From the NCBI GenBank assembly GCA_038532435.1, contig JBCBAP010000006.1, forward strand, positions 1 to 64,000: a DNA stretch of 64,000 nt, given 5' to 3'. The notes beneath the pieces are model-generated. The model was given only the letters and a program-made list of their open reading frames with translations, had not been told where the DNA came from and did not search any database. Position numbers and translations under genes: made by a program. Origin of the DNA: JBCBAP01 sp038532435 (GTDB taxonomy: Bacteria; Pseudomonadota; Alphaproteobacteria; Rhodobacterales; Rhodobacteraceae). Shown here in pieces: positions 36,301 through 51,300 of this stretch; the stretch's first letter is position 1, and every line of letters starts with the position of its first letter.

Positions 36301-39300
36301 GCAAGCAGGGTCGCCGGGTCGAGTTCGAAGCCGACATTCTCCAGCGTCTGCGGCACGGTGTTGTTGCGCACGGTCGGCGCATCGTTCCCGGGCGTGACCT
36401 CGATATAGACAACCGCGTCGGCGACGCCGCCTTCGGGCGTGTTGGCCACGTAGGTGAAGGACGCCTGACCGTTGAAGTCGTCGTTCGGAGTGAACGTGAT
36501 GTTGCCATCCGTCGACAGGCTCACCGCCCCGTTGAGCGCGTCCCGCACCTGACCGATGATGAGGCGGTCGCCGTCGATATCGTTGGACAGAAGCCGCTCC
36601 ACCTCGATGATGAGCGTGCCATCTTCGTCGACCGTGAAACCCCGGTCGTCGAGCGCCTCGGCAAGCGGCCGGACCCTAAGATCGACATTTGCCGTCGACA
36701 GGCCGTTGCGCCCGTCGGTGATCGTGTAGGTCAGCTGGGTCGGGCCTGTGAAGCCCTCGTTCGCGGTGTATACGACATCACCCGCCGCGTTGAGCTCCGC
36801 GAACCCGTTCGCACCGCCATCAACGGCGATGATCCGCAGATCGTCCCCATCCGGGTCGTAGTCGTTGCGCAGCAGGACGTCGGCTGAAATCGTCAGCGGC
36901 TCGGTCTCCCGCACTGCGAAGTAGCCGTCATCGGTGGCGACCGCAGCGGTATTATCCAACAATTCCAGAAGCTTCGCCTTGGTCCAGATAACCCCGTCGG
37001 TGAACACATACTGTTCGATGCCGGAGCTGTCGCTGGCGATGGCGCCGTGCACGGTCAGCGTCTGGTCGGGCGCCGTGGCAAAGTGGAAGACGACCGCGTC
37101 CGAGCCCTTGTAGAGCTGGGTCAGCGACACTTCGGAGGAGACGAAGCTGTCGAACTCGACCGTGTCGAAGCTCGCATCATCGAGGTCCTCGATGATCGTG
37201 TCGTTGCCCTCTCCGCGGGAGTACCGGTAGGTGTCGCTGCCGAGGTCGCCGATCAGGATGTCGTCGCCGGTGGTGCCATCGAACGTGTCATCGCTGTCAA
37301 AGCCCCAGACCCGGTCGTCACCGTCACCTTCCGCATCCTTGAGTGCCTCCGCCCGCATCTGCGCGCGGTCCCACTCGGTTCCGTCGGAGAAGCGGATGAG
37401 ATCGACGCCATCGCGGCCGTTGGTCAGCGCGCCTTCCAGCGTGATCCGGTCACGCCCGGTGGTGAACGCGATGATGAGGTCGAGGCCCTGCGGCCCGGAC
37501 CGCTGGGCAAAGAGTACCTCCGCCGGGGTCAGCGACAGCTCAAGCACGTCGCCGATGTCCGACCCGGTGTCGGAGATCCGGTCGTCGCCGTCACCCGCGC
37601 CGTAGCGGTAGATGTCGTTGCCGGAGAGGCCGACGAGAAGGTCATTGCCCTCCTTGCCCTCAAGGATGTTGGCCGTGTTATCGCCAACGATGATGTCATC
37701 CTCGACACTTCCGGCGTTCGCGAGGATCTGTGCCGCGATCTGGGACGGTGTGAAGGTCGTCGCGCTGTCAGTCAGCACAATCTCTTCGATCCGCCCTTGG
37801 GCGGAGCTGTAGCGGCTGTTGCTGAACGCGTTGCGCACCACGATCTCGTCACCCAGATCGTCGAGGCGGATCACCAGATCGGTGCCGTCATAGCCGCGCC
37901 GTTCGAACACGACCTCCTCGACCGCATAGCCGGAGATCTCGATCCGGTCGGCAGAGCCTCCGGTATCGCTGATCACGTCCGTGCCGTCGCCGCGGGTGTA
38001 AAGGTAGGTGTCGTCGCCGAGCTGGCCTTCGATGACATCGTCTCCACCCAGACCGGCCAAGGTATCCGGACCGTCCGTGCCCGCGATGAGGTCCGGGCCG
38101 TCCGTTGCACCGGCGGCGGTGAGCAGGGCAAGCATCGCCGCCTCATCCCACTCGGTCCCGTCCTCGAACCGCACCACATCGACACCGATCGTGTCGCCGC
38201 CGAGGGTGTTGCGCAGGGTGATCCGCCCGCCATCGCCCGCGCCCGGAGTGCTTTCGGCGATGATCAGCACGGCATCGTCGGTGCCGTAAGGCCGCTTGAG
38301 CGTTATGTCGCCCGGCGCGATGCCGCGCAGGTCGAGCACGTCGCCCGCGCCCGCCACCGTGTCGCGCAGGATGTCGACGCCATCGCCGCGGGAATAGACG
38401 TAGGTGTCCATGCCGCCCCGGCCATCGACTTGATCATAGCCCTGACCGGCCTCAAGCGTTTCGTCCGCGTCGCTGGTCGTGGCAACGTCATTGCCATCGG
38501 TGAAGTTCGGCGCGCGCAGCACCTCCTCGATCTGGGTGCGGTTCCACTCCGTCCCGTCGTCGAAGCGGATGATCTCGATCCCTTCGCCCTCGGTCTGTTC
38601 GAGGATGAAGATCGAGCCCGCATCGCCTGCGCCCGGCGCAGATTCCGCCACGAGGATCACGAGATCCGTGCGCGTCTCCTCCAGCGTCAGATCATCCGGG
38701 GAGATGCCGCGCAGCTCCAGCACATCAACCCCGCTTGTGTCGCTTTCCTTGAAGATGGAATCGTGCCCATCACCGCGGGAATAGATGTAGGTGTCGCCAC
38801 CTTCGCCGCCGAGCAAGGCATCGTCACCGAGGCCACCCTCGATCGTGTCACCAAGGTAGGTTCCGCGGATCAGGTCATCCCCGTCCGTGCCATCAGACGC
38901 AACGATCGACTGCGCGATGGTGATCATTTCGACGGTCGACGCATCGGCAAAGACGATCTCTTCGATGATGTAATCTTCGGTCACGCGATCGCTGTTAAAG
39001 GCGTTGCGCAGACGGATCGAGCCCGCCTCGATCCCCTTGTCCATGTTCTCGTCGATCCGGATCATCAGGTCGAAGCCGGAGCGTTCGAACCGCACATCCT
39101 CCTGCAGAAGGTCCGGGAACTCGAGCCGGTCACCCGGGGCGCCGGTGTCACCACCGGGGAACGGATCCTCGCCCGGGAAGGGCTCATCACCCGGAAACGG
39201 TTCATCGCCGGGGAACGGTTCATCGCCGGGGAAGGGTTCGTCACGGGGGAAGGGATCCTCGCCACCGTCGAAGCCCGACCCGTTGCCCTGATCCGCGTAG

Positions 39301-42300
39301 ATGTCGTGGCCGTCGCCGGACCGGTAGATGTAGATGTCGTTGCTCTGGAACGTCCGGACATAGTCGTCGCCGCCCAGCATCTCGTAGGAGCCGTCCGTGC
39401 GTTCCGTCGACACCCAGTCGTCACCTTCCGTCGGCTCGACCGAACCGCCCAGCAGGGCGGAGATGTCGGACGAGGTCAGGATCGTCGGCGGCTCGGGGTC
39501 GTTGAGGAGGACGATGCGGCTCAGGCTCAGCGCATCCTCTTCGTAGAAACCGTCATACTCGACACGCAGCTTGTGCCCATCGATCAGGTGGATCCTGCCC
39601 GCGTCACCCGCACCCGGCGCGCTTTCAGCTATGTCGATCAGGAGGTCAAATCCGACCTTGCGGATCGTCAGCTGGTCCGCGGTGATCCCCGTGAGTTCGA
39701 GCTGGTTGACGCCCGCCCCCTCGAAGAAGGTTTCCACATTGGCCCGCATGATGTCGTAGCCGTCACCGCGGGTGTAGGCGAAGGTGACATTCGTCGAAGC
39801 GACATCGACGAAATCGTTGCCCTGTCCGCCGGAAACGGTTAGCGGCGGCGCGTCGAAGTCGAAATCCTCGGAACTGCTGGATCCGGCCCGGATGACATCG
39901 TCGCCATCGGTGATCTGCGCGGCCAGCAGATCCGCTTCGATCTGCGCCTTGTCGATGACGACACCGCCGTCGAGCGTGATCTCGAAGCTGTCAGCCTGAC
40001 CGAACTCGCCCACCCAGATCGACCCGCCTTCGATACCGTCCGCAGGACGCGGCGCGATCTCGATGATCACATCATCTCCACGGGGGGAGATGGAGAGCTC
40101 ATCCGCCGCCACATCGACGAGGGTGATCGACAGCTCCTTGAAGTAGGGGCTCGCGTCGAAATCGTAGCCACCGACATAATCGCCGCTCTGCACGGCGCGG
40201 TCGTAGGTGAAGGTGCCCTTGAAGCTGCGGGTGTCCGCGAGGAGCGCCTGCTCGGCCAGAACCTTCATCTGCGGGCCGGTGTAGGACACACCGTCGGAGA
40301 ACACGAAGGTGTTGATGCCGTGGCCCGTTCCGTCCCCGCGCATGAAGTCCTTGATGCGCAGGCTGTTGCCCGGCTCATCCCAGGTGAGCAGGAGGTCGGT
40401 GTCGGTGTCGTAGTCGCTGGTTCCGAAGGGCAGGACCTGCACCGTGATCTCGGTGCTCGCCACATCGGTGAACACCACCCGATCGTTGGTGCCGTAGAAG
40501 GTGTAGGTCCCTTCCCGGATTACGTCGTTGCCGGACAGGCGATCGAACGTGTACGTGTCGTTGCCGTCGTCATACTGTTCGTCGAAGAACTCGTCGGCGG
40601 AGGTGGACACATAGCTGTTGTTCGCATCCGTGCCGAAGATGGTCGTGGGCGCACCCGGGGCGGGCGGCGTCTCGACAATCGCCGCGGCGATGTCAGCCGT
40701 ACCCCAGACCGTGCTGTCCGCGAACCGGATCTCGCCGAGGAAGTCGATGCCGCCGAGCCATATGCCGTCGGACGTGCCCGCGACGCGCAGTTCGTACTTC
40801 GACTGGTAGCCTCCGGTATCGTTGCCCATGGTGTAGCGGATGATCTCGATATCCGCGGGGTTGAGATCCGTCAGAACGATCGTGTCGTTCTGGTCGCTGT
40901 TGCCGAACGTGTCGGCGAGAATGTCGCGCCCGTCGCCAACGGAATAGGTGACCGTGTCGCTCCCGTCGCCGAGGCTGATGATGTCGTCACCGCCAAGCCC
41001 CTCGATCGCATCGTCGCCCGGCGTGCCGGAGAGCGTGTCCGCATCCTCGGTCGCGCCGCTGCCACCTGCTGCTGCGGTCGCCGCAGCTTCAGCGATGATG
41101 TCATCTGTGGACCAGACCGTCCCAGCCGCATCGTCGAACGTGATCTGCTGCACCCGTGGGATCGTCGTGGTGTCGGAATTGGCGGGCATGAAGATCTTGT
41201 CGCCCGTGCCGTCGAACGTCAGCACGAAGCCTGCGTCCTGGACCGGGATGGCCGTGACCGTGACCTCCGACGGATCGTAGCCGCGCAGGTCGAGCGTGTA
41301 GGTCGCGGAGAGGGCGAAGATGTGATCGATGCCATCGCCCCGGGTGAACACTACGGTGTCGTCACCCTCTTCGAGCAGATAGAAATCGTTGCCCGTTCCC
41401 GCCTCAATCGTGTCGTCGCCCGGCGTGCCGGTGACGAAATCGTCGCCAGCGCTCACCTGCGTGGCGAGCAGCATCGCGCGGACTTCAGCGCCGGTGATGG
41501 TCCCGTCATCGAACTCATAGCGCGTGAACAGCTCAACCGGACGCTCGATGAGCGCCTCTTCCAGATAGATCCGGTCCGTCGTACCGACGAACCGCAGCAC
41601 CAGATCCTCAAGCTCGTCGGAGAAGGAGTACTCCTGTCGATGGGAGAACTCGAAGATCGCCTCGGCCATCGTGTAGCCGACAAGCTGAACCACGCTCGCC
41701 TGAAACTCGTTGCTGGAGAAGGTGGACGTGCTGTGGCGGAAGACGTCCATACCGTCGCCCCGCTCGAACACATATGTGTCCGACCCACGGTCCCCGGACA
41801 GGATGTCATTGCCCGGGCCGCTGCGGAGGATGTCGTTGTAGCGGGTTCCGGTGATGATCTGGTCGCTCGGCGGGGTTTCCGCGATGTCCGGGTAATTGTT
41901 GAAGACCCAGGTCACCCCGTTTTCGAACATCACGGTCCGCACGGTGTTGCGGGTGCTGCTGCTGTCGTTGAGCGCCCGCGCGATGGTGATCTGATCGGTC
42001 TCGCTGAACCGGATGATCATCTCCCCGGGCCGGTCGACGATCTGCACGACCTCTGCCTGATCCGGGGTGTAGCCGAAGATTTTCAGCACGTTGCCCTGAT
42101 TGGGGAGCGGATCCGGATAGCCGGTGTCGTACCCGGTGTCGGAGATGTAGTCGGCCCCGTCTCCCCGGCGGTAGATGTACAGATCGTTCTCCGTACCGCC
42201 CTCGACATAGTCATCACCCTTACCGGGCTCGATTGTCCGGGGGGTATCGACGGCGAAGATCTGATCGTCGAGCGGGGTGCCCTGACCAGCCAGCTCGGCA

Positions 42301-45300
42301 AAAATCTCGTCCCGGGTCAGCTCGGTGCCGTCGCTGAACGCGACGATCTCGATCCCGTGGATGAGCGGCTTGCCGTTTACCGTGACAGTCGTCTCCCGGT
42401 ACCGCAGCACGATCTCGTCGTCCGTACCGTCAAAGCTGAGCACGACGTCCTGGCTGTCCGGCGAAACGCGGGAGAAGCGCAGGTCCTCCGCGACGTAGCC
42501 GCGGATTTCGAGCCGGTCGACATAGTTAATGTCTGCGGAGGCGTTGTCGAAATCGTCGCCTGACGTTTCCTCGACAATGACATCGCGCCCATCGCCCCGG
42601 GTGAAGATGTAGGTATCGTTGCCCCGCGCGCCGCGGATATCGTCGTTGCCCAGACCGGCTTCGATCACGTCGTCGCCGCGGGAATCGAAGATCAGGTCGT
42701 CTCCGTCGGTTTCCTGTCCCCTGAGCTCCTGCGCCTTGAGTTCGTTTGCATCCCAAGTGATGCCGTCGGCGAACTCGATGACCGGCAGCGTCGTTCGGGC
42801 GAGCGCCCCCACGATCCGCACCTGATCCCCCACATCGGGGAACACGATCAGCAGATCGTCGCTTTCCAGGCCGGCGCGGCGCACCACAGCCTCCGTCGAG
42901 CCGTAGTCGGTGAAGCTGATGACGGCGTCGCGCATCGCGATCGCCTCCAGCTCGATTCGATCGATCCCATCGCCCTCGGCGAAAAGGACCCGGGTGTCCC
43001 GGCCCATGATGATCGTATCGTAGCCGTAGCCGCCCGCAACCTCGAAGTCCGGGTCGATCGTGCGCGCGTCGATCAGATCCGTAGACGCGTTAGACGCCTC
43101 GTCGAGGAGGATGCCGCGGATGTCGGTAAGGCTGAGCGTGATCCCATCGTCGAACTCGAAGCTCTCAACATGGGTCGCGGTGGTGGCGGTCGACAGTCCG
43201 CCAAGGACAGCCAGCGTCTCACCGGTGAGGGTCAACGTGATCACCAGCGTGTCGCCAACCTCGGAGAAGGCGACAGCGTCAGAGGTCACGCCGGTGCCGA
43301 AGACGACACGGTCCACACCGCTCGACTCTTCGACGGAGTCCCGCCCGTCGCCGATGCCGAACCGGTAGGTGTCGTTGCCGCTCCGCCCGATCAGCTCATC
43401 CGATCCGGCACCGCCGGACAGGTCATCGTTGCGTCCGTCGAAACCGACAAGCTTGTCGTTTGCGTCCGTGCCGCGGGTCAGTTCGTTGCGAACGTCCTCG
43501 ACGGTCCAGACGGTCCCGTCGGCGAACGAGAACTCCTCAACCTTGTTGGACCCCAGACCGCCGACAATGCGGAGCACATCCTCGCCGTTGCCCAGATCGA
43601 TGAGCAGATCGTCCTCGTCCCGCCGCAGCACGACCGAAGCGACGGTGACGGAGGAGCCGAAGATGACCTTGTCGATCACGCCCGTGCGGTCGAACACCTC
43701 ATTGATCGTGTCGAAATCGTACCCGATCCCAAAGGCATAGGTGTCGCCGGCGCTGCCGCCATTCAGGATGTCATCACCCTGCCGCCCGTCGAGCGTGGAA
43801 GGCACATCCGGCGTCGCATCGATGATGTTATCGCCGCGATTGCCGCCGACGATGTCGAGCTGTGCCTCGACATCCGCGATGGTCATGATCGTGCCGTCGT
43901 AGAACTCGAAGAGCTCGATCCCGTCGGTCACGTTGCGGAACTGGTTCTTGACCGTCAGCGTATCGCTGCGGTCCTGCACGGTGATGATCAGATCGTCGCC
44001 CGCGACCGCAAATCGGACATTGTCCACCGTGATGTCCGCACCGAAACGGATGCGGTCGTCCACTTCGACCTCGCGGCCCCGGCGGCCTTCCCAGACCGTC
44101 GCGACCTGCACATCGATGATGGTATCGGAGCCGTAGCCCACGTCGAACATGTAGGTGTCGCCGTCGCTGCCCCCTTCGAGCAGATCGTCACCGGCGCGCC
44201 CGTCGAGCACCTCGCGGAAGTTCGATCCGCGCAGGGTGTCGTCGCCGGACGTGCCGATCAGGTCGACATCTTCCGGGTTGAGGTCGGTCCAGTCGACCGT
44301 CCGGTCGGCGAAGGCGAAGGATTCCACCGCATAGGCCTGAGCGCCCGCACGGACATACTGGTTTTCCATCACGATCCGGTCGCCGGTATCGTTGACGGTG
44401 AAGATCAGATCGAGGTCGGTGCGCGAGATCGTCACCGCCTCGGAGCTGATGCCTTCGAGGACCAGCGTCTCGAAACCACCTGCATCGAGGATCGTGTCCT
44501 CGCCATAGCCGCGCGCGAACTTGTAAGTGTCCGATCCGCCGAAGCCTATCAACTGGTCGTTGCCCGCTCCGCCGTCGATCACGTCGGCAAGGTCAAAGCC
44601 GTAGATGACATCGTCGCCATCGGTCTTCGCAAGGTCGATGAAATGCTGGAAGAGCTTGGTGTAGCTCCACTCCGTCCCATCGGCGAAGACGAGGGTCTCG
44701 ATCCGGTTGATGTACCCGGCGAGGAACTGGGTCTTGAGCTGTTCGGTAAGGATGACCCCGTCCGTCGTGCCCGAAACCTGCAGCGTCAGCGTGTCCGACG
44801 CACCTTCCCGCAGGAAGTCGAAATCGGTCCAGCGCAGATTGTCGATGAACCGCAGCGTGTCCGGGTCAGCGGAGCCGAAGATCTTCAGGCTGGTGTCGCC
44901 ATCCTCGATTTGGTCGAGGCCGTAGTTGCGGCCATAGACATAGGTGTCGCCCCCTTCGCGACCGACGAGGAAGTCGTCGCCAGCGCCACCGTCGAGACGT
45001 TCGCCCAGAAGCGTGCCGTAGATCGCGTCATCACCGTCCGTCCGCGCAGACTTCAGGTAGAGATCAACGACGTCGTTGAACATCAGCACGTCGCCATTGT
45101 CGAAGACGAACCGCTCGATGAGGTTCGGGGCGGCGTATTCGATCTCAAGGCTCGGATCGATCACCCCGAACGCCTCGAGGTTCAGGCGAACGCCGCCGAA
45201 CTGTCCCTCGATGGTCAGCTTATCGCCGGTCTCGTTGCCATCCTCGTCGAGGAAGTAGATCTCCAGATCGTCGCTTTCGCCATCCCGCTCCAGCCGCAGA

Positions 45301-48300
45301 TCGTTCTTGTCGACACCGCCGAGGATTTTCACGAAGTCCGGGGCGCTGGAGGATTTGTCGTAGGAGGTTGGGTTGTCGTCGCGGATCGTGTCCTGGCCGT
45401 CGCCAACCTGGAACACGTATATGTCGCCACCGACACCCCCGAGCAGGACGTCATTGCCCTTGCCGCCATAAAGCACGTCGAGGCTGCCGGAGCCCGTGAT
45501 CACCTGATCTGTGTCGAGCGGGTTCACCACCTCGAACGGGATGCGGTTCACATCCCACACAACGCCATCGGCGAAGATGATCGCGGCAACCCCGGTTTCC
45601 TGCGTCCGGTTGCCGATCTTTGGATTGAGTTCCCCGAGGAAGTGGTTGCGCACCACAAGCGTGCCGGACCCGTCGAGAGCGGTCAGGATCAGATCCTCCC
45701 CGTCCCGCACCGCCTCAACGTCGGAGGAGCGGAGGTGTGAGAAGCGGATCTCGTCGCCCTTGCCGAAGTCCACATCATCAATGACGTCGTTGCCGAAGTC
45801 CTTGCCGATAAAGTAGAAATCGCTACCCAAACCGCCGCGATAGGTCTGATCGCCCTCGCTGACATAGATGTAGTCAATGCCCCGCGTGCCCACGAGCTCG
45901 GTATCGTCGACCGTATGGGTCCGCAGGCGCGTTTCATCGACCTTCAGCGCGTTGAGCACCGCGGGCAGATCCGTATCGATGCCCACATCCTCGAACGCGG
46001 GAAGCAGCATCTGGAAGATAAACTTCTGATCCACGCCGACGGTGGCGCCGAAATCGTTGCCCTCGCCGCTCGGCTGATAGTCCGCGTAGAACTCCTGCAG
46101 GATCAGGCTCCACTGATCCAGATAGTCGTAGGCCGCGTCAGCACCCGCCGGTGCCGCCTCGAAGATCGCCTTGAACATCGGCGCCATTTCGCGGTCCGAC
46201 GTCGGCCCGAATGAATCCGTTTCCAGATCGTAGGCCACGTCGCGGAAGAAGTCGCTGAGCCCACCCTGGGCGGCGAGCTTCACGGCGAAGGCCCGGCTCG
46301 TGACGATGTACTGCTCCATGGCAAAGCCGGTGAGCTCGATCATAGCGTCGACGCCGCTGACGAACTCCGTCTCCGACAGGCTGTAGCCGGGGGTGGCATT
46401 GGTCGAGTAGTCGATCACGCCGCCCGCATCGATCGTGGCACTCAGCATGTTCGGCACGAAGTCGATGCCGTAGAGCGACACCGCGTAGTGGTACTGGCCC
46501 GGCGTCATCATCTCGACGCGGAAGGTGCTGTCGTCGGTGGAGTTCACCTCGTCCAGCGTGTCGAAGTCGATCGCGTAGGAGCGCAGGTCGAACTCGCGGG
46601 CATCGCCGCCGTAGAACTGGATTTCGAGCGCACGGTCGAGGTTGCGCGCCCAAACATGGAAGCTGCCCTCCGCGTCGGTCACCTGAACCGTGTAGTCGAC
46701 CGCGATCCCGTCGATGAAGTTGACGCCAATGCGCTCCACATCGATGTTGCCATAGGGATTAAATCCGAGGGATTCCACGCGCCATTCCTGACCCTCGCCG
46801 ACCGCAAGCGCCAGAATGTCGTCCTTCGTCGGGAACGGGATAACCGCATCGTCCGCGTCAACGATCGGCGTGCCGGAGGCAAGCTTCCAGCTGCCATCCT
46901 CGAGCTGGATGCCGTAGTCGAGCACCAGAACACGGCCGTTGACGACGGTCGCGAGATACGGGGCCTCTTCCCGGTGGGTCAGCGCCTCGCTGCGGCTGGA
47001 GGGGGACCAGACCTGTTCGATCTGCCACATCTGCTCCGCCGCGGCGGGCTGGGCCATGATGTCTTCGATGGTGGGCCGGTCGATGGTCGCGCCGAGCTCA
47101 TCGACGACCGGCGCGCCACTCTCCAGTACCCAGTATCCGCCGTCCGCATCTTCTGTGTAGATCGCGCGGTCCGCGAGCGTGATGTCGGTGCCTGACGTGT
47201 CGAGGAGGACCGCCGTAAGCTCCTGCGTCCGGTCAAGGCTGAAGGCCCACTTGCCGAGCGTATCGCCCGCCTGCTGAACGAGCGTGCGCAGGTCCGGATC
47301 GGTCATTTCCGCCGCGGCGGTACGGGCCGTTTCGGCAAGCTCGAAGTCGTTGGACATGACCACAGAAAGGTCAGCCATATTGCCATATCCAGTCGCATCG
47401 AGGGCGTTCTCGAGCAGCCAGACAGCGGTGCCGGTCTCTCCCGCATACTGGGTCAGCAGATCGCTCGCGTCGAAGATCGCCTCGAAACTGTTGCGCATCT
47501 CCCCGCTGAAGAGCGTGACCTGACCGGTTCCGATCAGGTTCGCGCCCTGGGGCGTGGTGATGTCCATCTCCGTCCCGTCGAGGGAGATGCTCGCAATGCC
47601 AAGGTCCGCGAGCGTCGAAAGCTCGCCCTCGTCGGTCTCGCCATCGCTGTCGAAATCCTGCCAGATGCGCAGCTCGGAATAGATCGCATCGGCCACATCT
47701 ATGACGCCGTCACCGTTTTCGTCGAAAGCGGCAAGGTCTTCGAGACCCCGTCCCGTCCGGCCCCCGAACATCTCGGAGATATCGTCGATCTCGCCGTTGC
47801 CGTTGCGGTCGAGCACCACGAACCCGTCATCCGGATCGAGCCATCCGCTCCGCTCCCGGAAGAAGTCGCCGTCTATGTCGAAGTAGACGTCGAACTCATC
47901 GAGGGCGAGCGTCTCGATCCCGTCCCCGTCGAGGTCGATGACCAGCGGGTCCTTACCGTCGAACCAGTCGTTGACCTTGGACAGTCGCGCAGCCTGCTGT
48001 GCGAGCGTGATGACCGAGCTGACGAGGGAGCTGAACCGGTTCAGACCACCGGGGAAGCCCGGGATCATCGCGAAGAGCTCATCGAGCGGGTTCTCGACCT
48101 CCAGGATGATGCCGAGGTCGGTGACCGGCTCCTCGTCATCCGCAGGCGGGCCGCCAGGCAGACCGAAGATGTCAGTGTCCTCGAGGAACTTCTGCCCATC
48201 ATAGTTGACGAACGTCATCACCCCACCGATGCCCGGCTTCGCGAACTTCGGATCGATGAAGCGTGCGAACAGCTTCTCGAAGATGTTGGTGACGTAGAGC

Positions 48301-51300
48301 GTTCGGTCCTTCTGCTCGAGCCAGTAGGTGATGAAGGGCATGAACGGGTCCCAGAAGATGGGACTGAACGCCTCCGCCAACGCGACGCCGAAGCTGGCGC
48401 CACCGACGCCCTTGAGCGCCTTGGTGCCGAAGATGAAGGGTAGCTCGTTGGACCCGCCCGCGAGGCGGTAGCCGAAGAAGGACAGCACGTCATCGTTCTT
48501 CGGATCGAGCATCACGGTCGATCCCCAGAACCAGATCAGGTCGGAATGATCGTAGACTTCGTCGCCGTCCTTGTCGGCCTTGTTGAAGGGGTTGCTGTCA
48601 CCGGGATTGTCCGGATCCACCCCGTCGCGGGTGTCGCCGATGATCAGACCGCCGCGGGAGGCGTTGAAGATCCAGTCGCGGCCGGTGCCGCCGATGGTGA
48701 TCGCCCCTTCGCCGCCCGCGGCGAAGATGTAGTCATCGTCCGCACCGCCATCGATGATCATGCGCAGATCACGGTCTGCGGTGGTGTCGCCGTCCGGTCC
48801 CTCGTAACCGCCGAGTTCGACCGGCACCGTGTCGCCGCTTTCGATCAGCCTGGGCTGGAACACCATGATGATGTCTTCACCGTCACCGGACTGGATCTCA
48901 CCGATCTGGGTCGGCTCGCCCCTCAGTTGCACACCGAAGAGGTCGTCAATGTAGGGAATTTCACCGGTGATGATGACGTCCGCATGTTCGGTGCCGACGA
49001 TCTGCTCGACACCGTCGATCGTCATCACCTCTTCCGGGTCGATGCTGCCCAGTGCGGTCTGCGCGGTCTCAAGCGCGTAGAATCCGACCTTGAACAGATC
49101 GCCGAGGCTCGCCCGATCGTCCGTTGCATCGCGGAGGCTCGCAACGCCGTTGACATAGTTCAGGCCATGGGCGGTATCGTCGTCCGCCTCGCCCAGGGGG
49201 CGGAAGTCGATCGTGTCGTACTCCCGGGCGCTCGTGCCGCCCACATCGAAATCGTCGGAGATCACATGGACCGGCTTGCCGAAATTCTCGACATCCGCCC
49301 GCACGTAGTCCGCGTAGCTCGTGAGCCGGATCTCGTCGATGCCGAGGATGAGGTCCTTGCTCGTCCGTCCGCCGCTGCCGGGATCGGTGACGGTGACTTC
49401 CATCAGCGCGAGGCTCTGCAGCGCCGGGTCGAGGTCTACCTCAGGCGTCACCTCATCGAGGAACAGGATCGAACTGAGGATGAGGCCCCGCTCCTCCCGG
49501 TCATCGTCCGGGTTCTCATGGGTCGTGTACCGCAGAACCGACTTCGGCTCGTCATCCTTGCCCTTGCGGCCTTCGTAATACTGTTCCCACTCCGTCCGGG
49601 TCAGCCGGTCGATATTGCCGATATAGACGTCGTTGTCCCGCCCGTCCGAAACCTCATGATGCTTCGGCATCACCGTCATGGAGTCGACGAACGTGACCGG
49701 CGCAATCTTTCCGATCAACGTGTCCCGGCCGTACTGCCCCCAGATCTCTGCATTATGCTCGACGAAGATCACGTTGTGACCGTCATCTCCGACGATCTCC
49801 GTCTCGCCACCTGCGGCGAGGTAGAGGTTTGCGGTGTTCTCCTTGGAATAGGACCCCTCCGGATCACCGACGATCACCCGATCGGGCCCATCGTTGGCGA
49901 GCGGCATCAGCACCGCGTCGATGTAGTCGAGAACACCTTTTTCGGCGCCCGCCGCCTTCCCCTCACCGTCAGGGCCCGGATTGATCTGATCATACTGTAG
50001 GCGCATCAGATCGAGGATCGGGATGAAGTTCTCGCCACCGGCGCTGGAGAAAAACTCCTCCGGCGCTGCGAGCGCTTTGCGCATCCAGTCCGACTCGCCG
50101 AAGCTCATGCCCTCGATCACATCGGTCAGACCGATGATCTTTTGACCTGGCGCGGGCGTGTCCGGTGAGGTCCCGTCCGCTTCAAGCTGCCAGAGCTCAT
50201 TGTCGGTCTTGATCCGCAGGATTTCCGCCCGGTTGGCGTCGACGTTCGCATCAAGCTCCTCACCGTCATAGGTGAGGATGTCGACAACACCCTTCTCAGG
50301 ATCGAAATCGTCGTTCTTGCCCTTCTTGAACTCGACCTTGCCCTTCGTCATCTGGCCAGCGAAGTGCACGAGGATCCGGCTGAATTCTTCAAGCTGCTCG
50401 GTTGAAAGCCTGGAGAGCTGGTTAGCGGCCATCAAGCGCCCGAACTCCACGAGGTCGTTCGTCAGCGCGCGCAGTCCCGTGTCACCGTAGACGGTGGCAT
50501 AGCTGTGGCTGCCGTCGTCCTTGCCGAGCGCGGTGTACCCCATTTCGGTCAGCATTTCGGAGTATGGTCGGTCACCGCCGTACTCCAACTGACGGGCGAC
50601 CTCACTGTCGAAGATCGCCTTCATGACATGCTTGCGAACCTCGGGTTCCCAGACCTCGCTTGCCGACTTGTCGTCCAGGAGATTCTCCATGTCGGAGAAG
50701 AACCGAAGGATAAGATGACCCTGACTGTGCAGCCCACGAGCTCTTCCTTCAGAAAACGGCGTTCCCGTCGGAAGCGGCATGTCCGCGATGTTTTCAGCGT
50801 CGGTCGCCTCACCAACCTCATCGGGCTTGTAGCTGCTCGACCTGAATCGGAGGATCTCGTTCACTTCACCGGGAAGGTAGTATCCTTGGATGACACCAAG
50901 ATCCGGATCGGGTGGTGAGATGACTGGCCGCGTTGCGGTCGGAATTCCGTTCTCGTCGAGCTCCGGATCCCACCCGTAGTACCGCATGAGGTATTCGTCA
51001 TGCTTCGCGAACTCCTCGGCCATCAGCGTGTCGATGAATGCGTTGGCGTCGTCGAGTTCGGTTCCGCTGAGTGGGGTGGGGAAGAACCTGTTGAAGACCT
51101 CGGCCCGAACCTCCGCGTTCGTCTTGCCGGACGCTTCCTTGGCGCGATCATAGATTCGGCTTGCCGAAAGCTGGAACGGCATGTTGTCGAAGATCACAGC
51201 TTCGATGTCGTTCACGATGCCGATCATGCCGGCAAGGCCACCGCCGAGGGAGTGTCCGGTCAGAACGATCTTCGGCGCGACCCCGGTTTCGCCCTTAACC

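Noticed and set aside
31119..36887. A 1,922-codon open frame on the plus strand
   Set aside because: It is wholly antisense to the cadherin-like and RTX repeats of the giant gene. Its translation is a low-complexity mix of D, R, V and H with no domain, caused by the strong codon bias of the repeats. The same applies to long plus-strand frames at 37047-39842, 40320-42563 and 43170-45740, to the 434-codon frame opposite clpB and to the 478-codon frame opposite the exporter.
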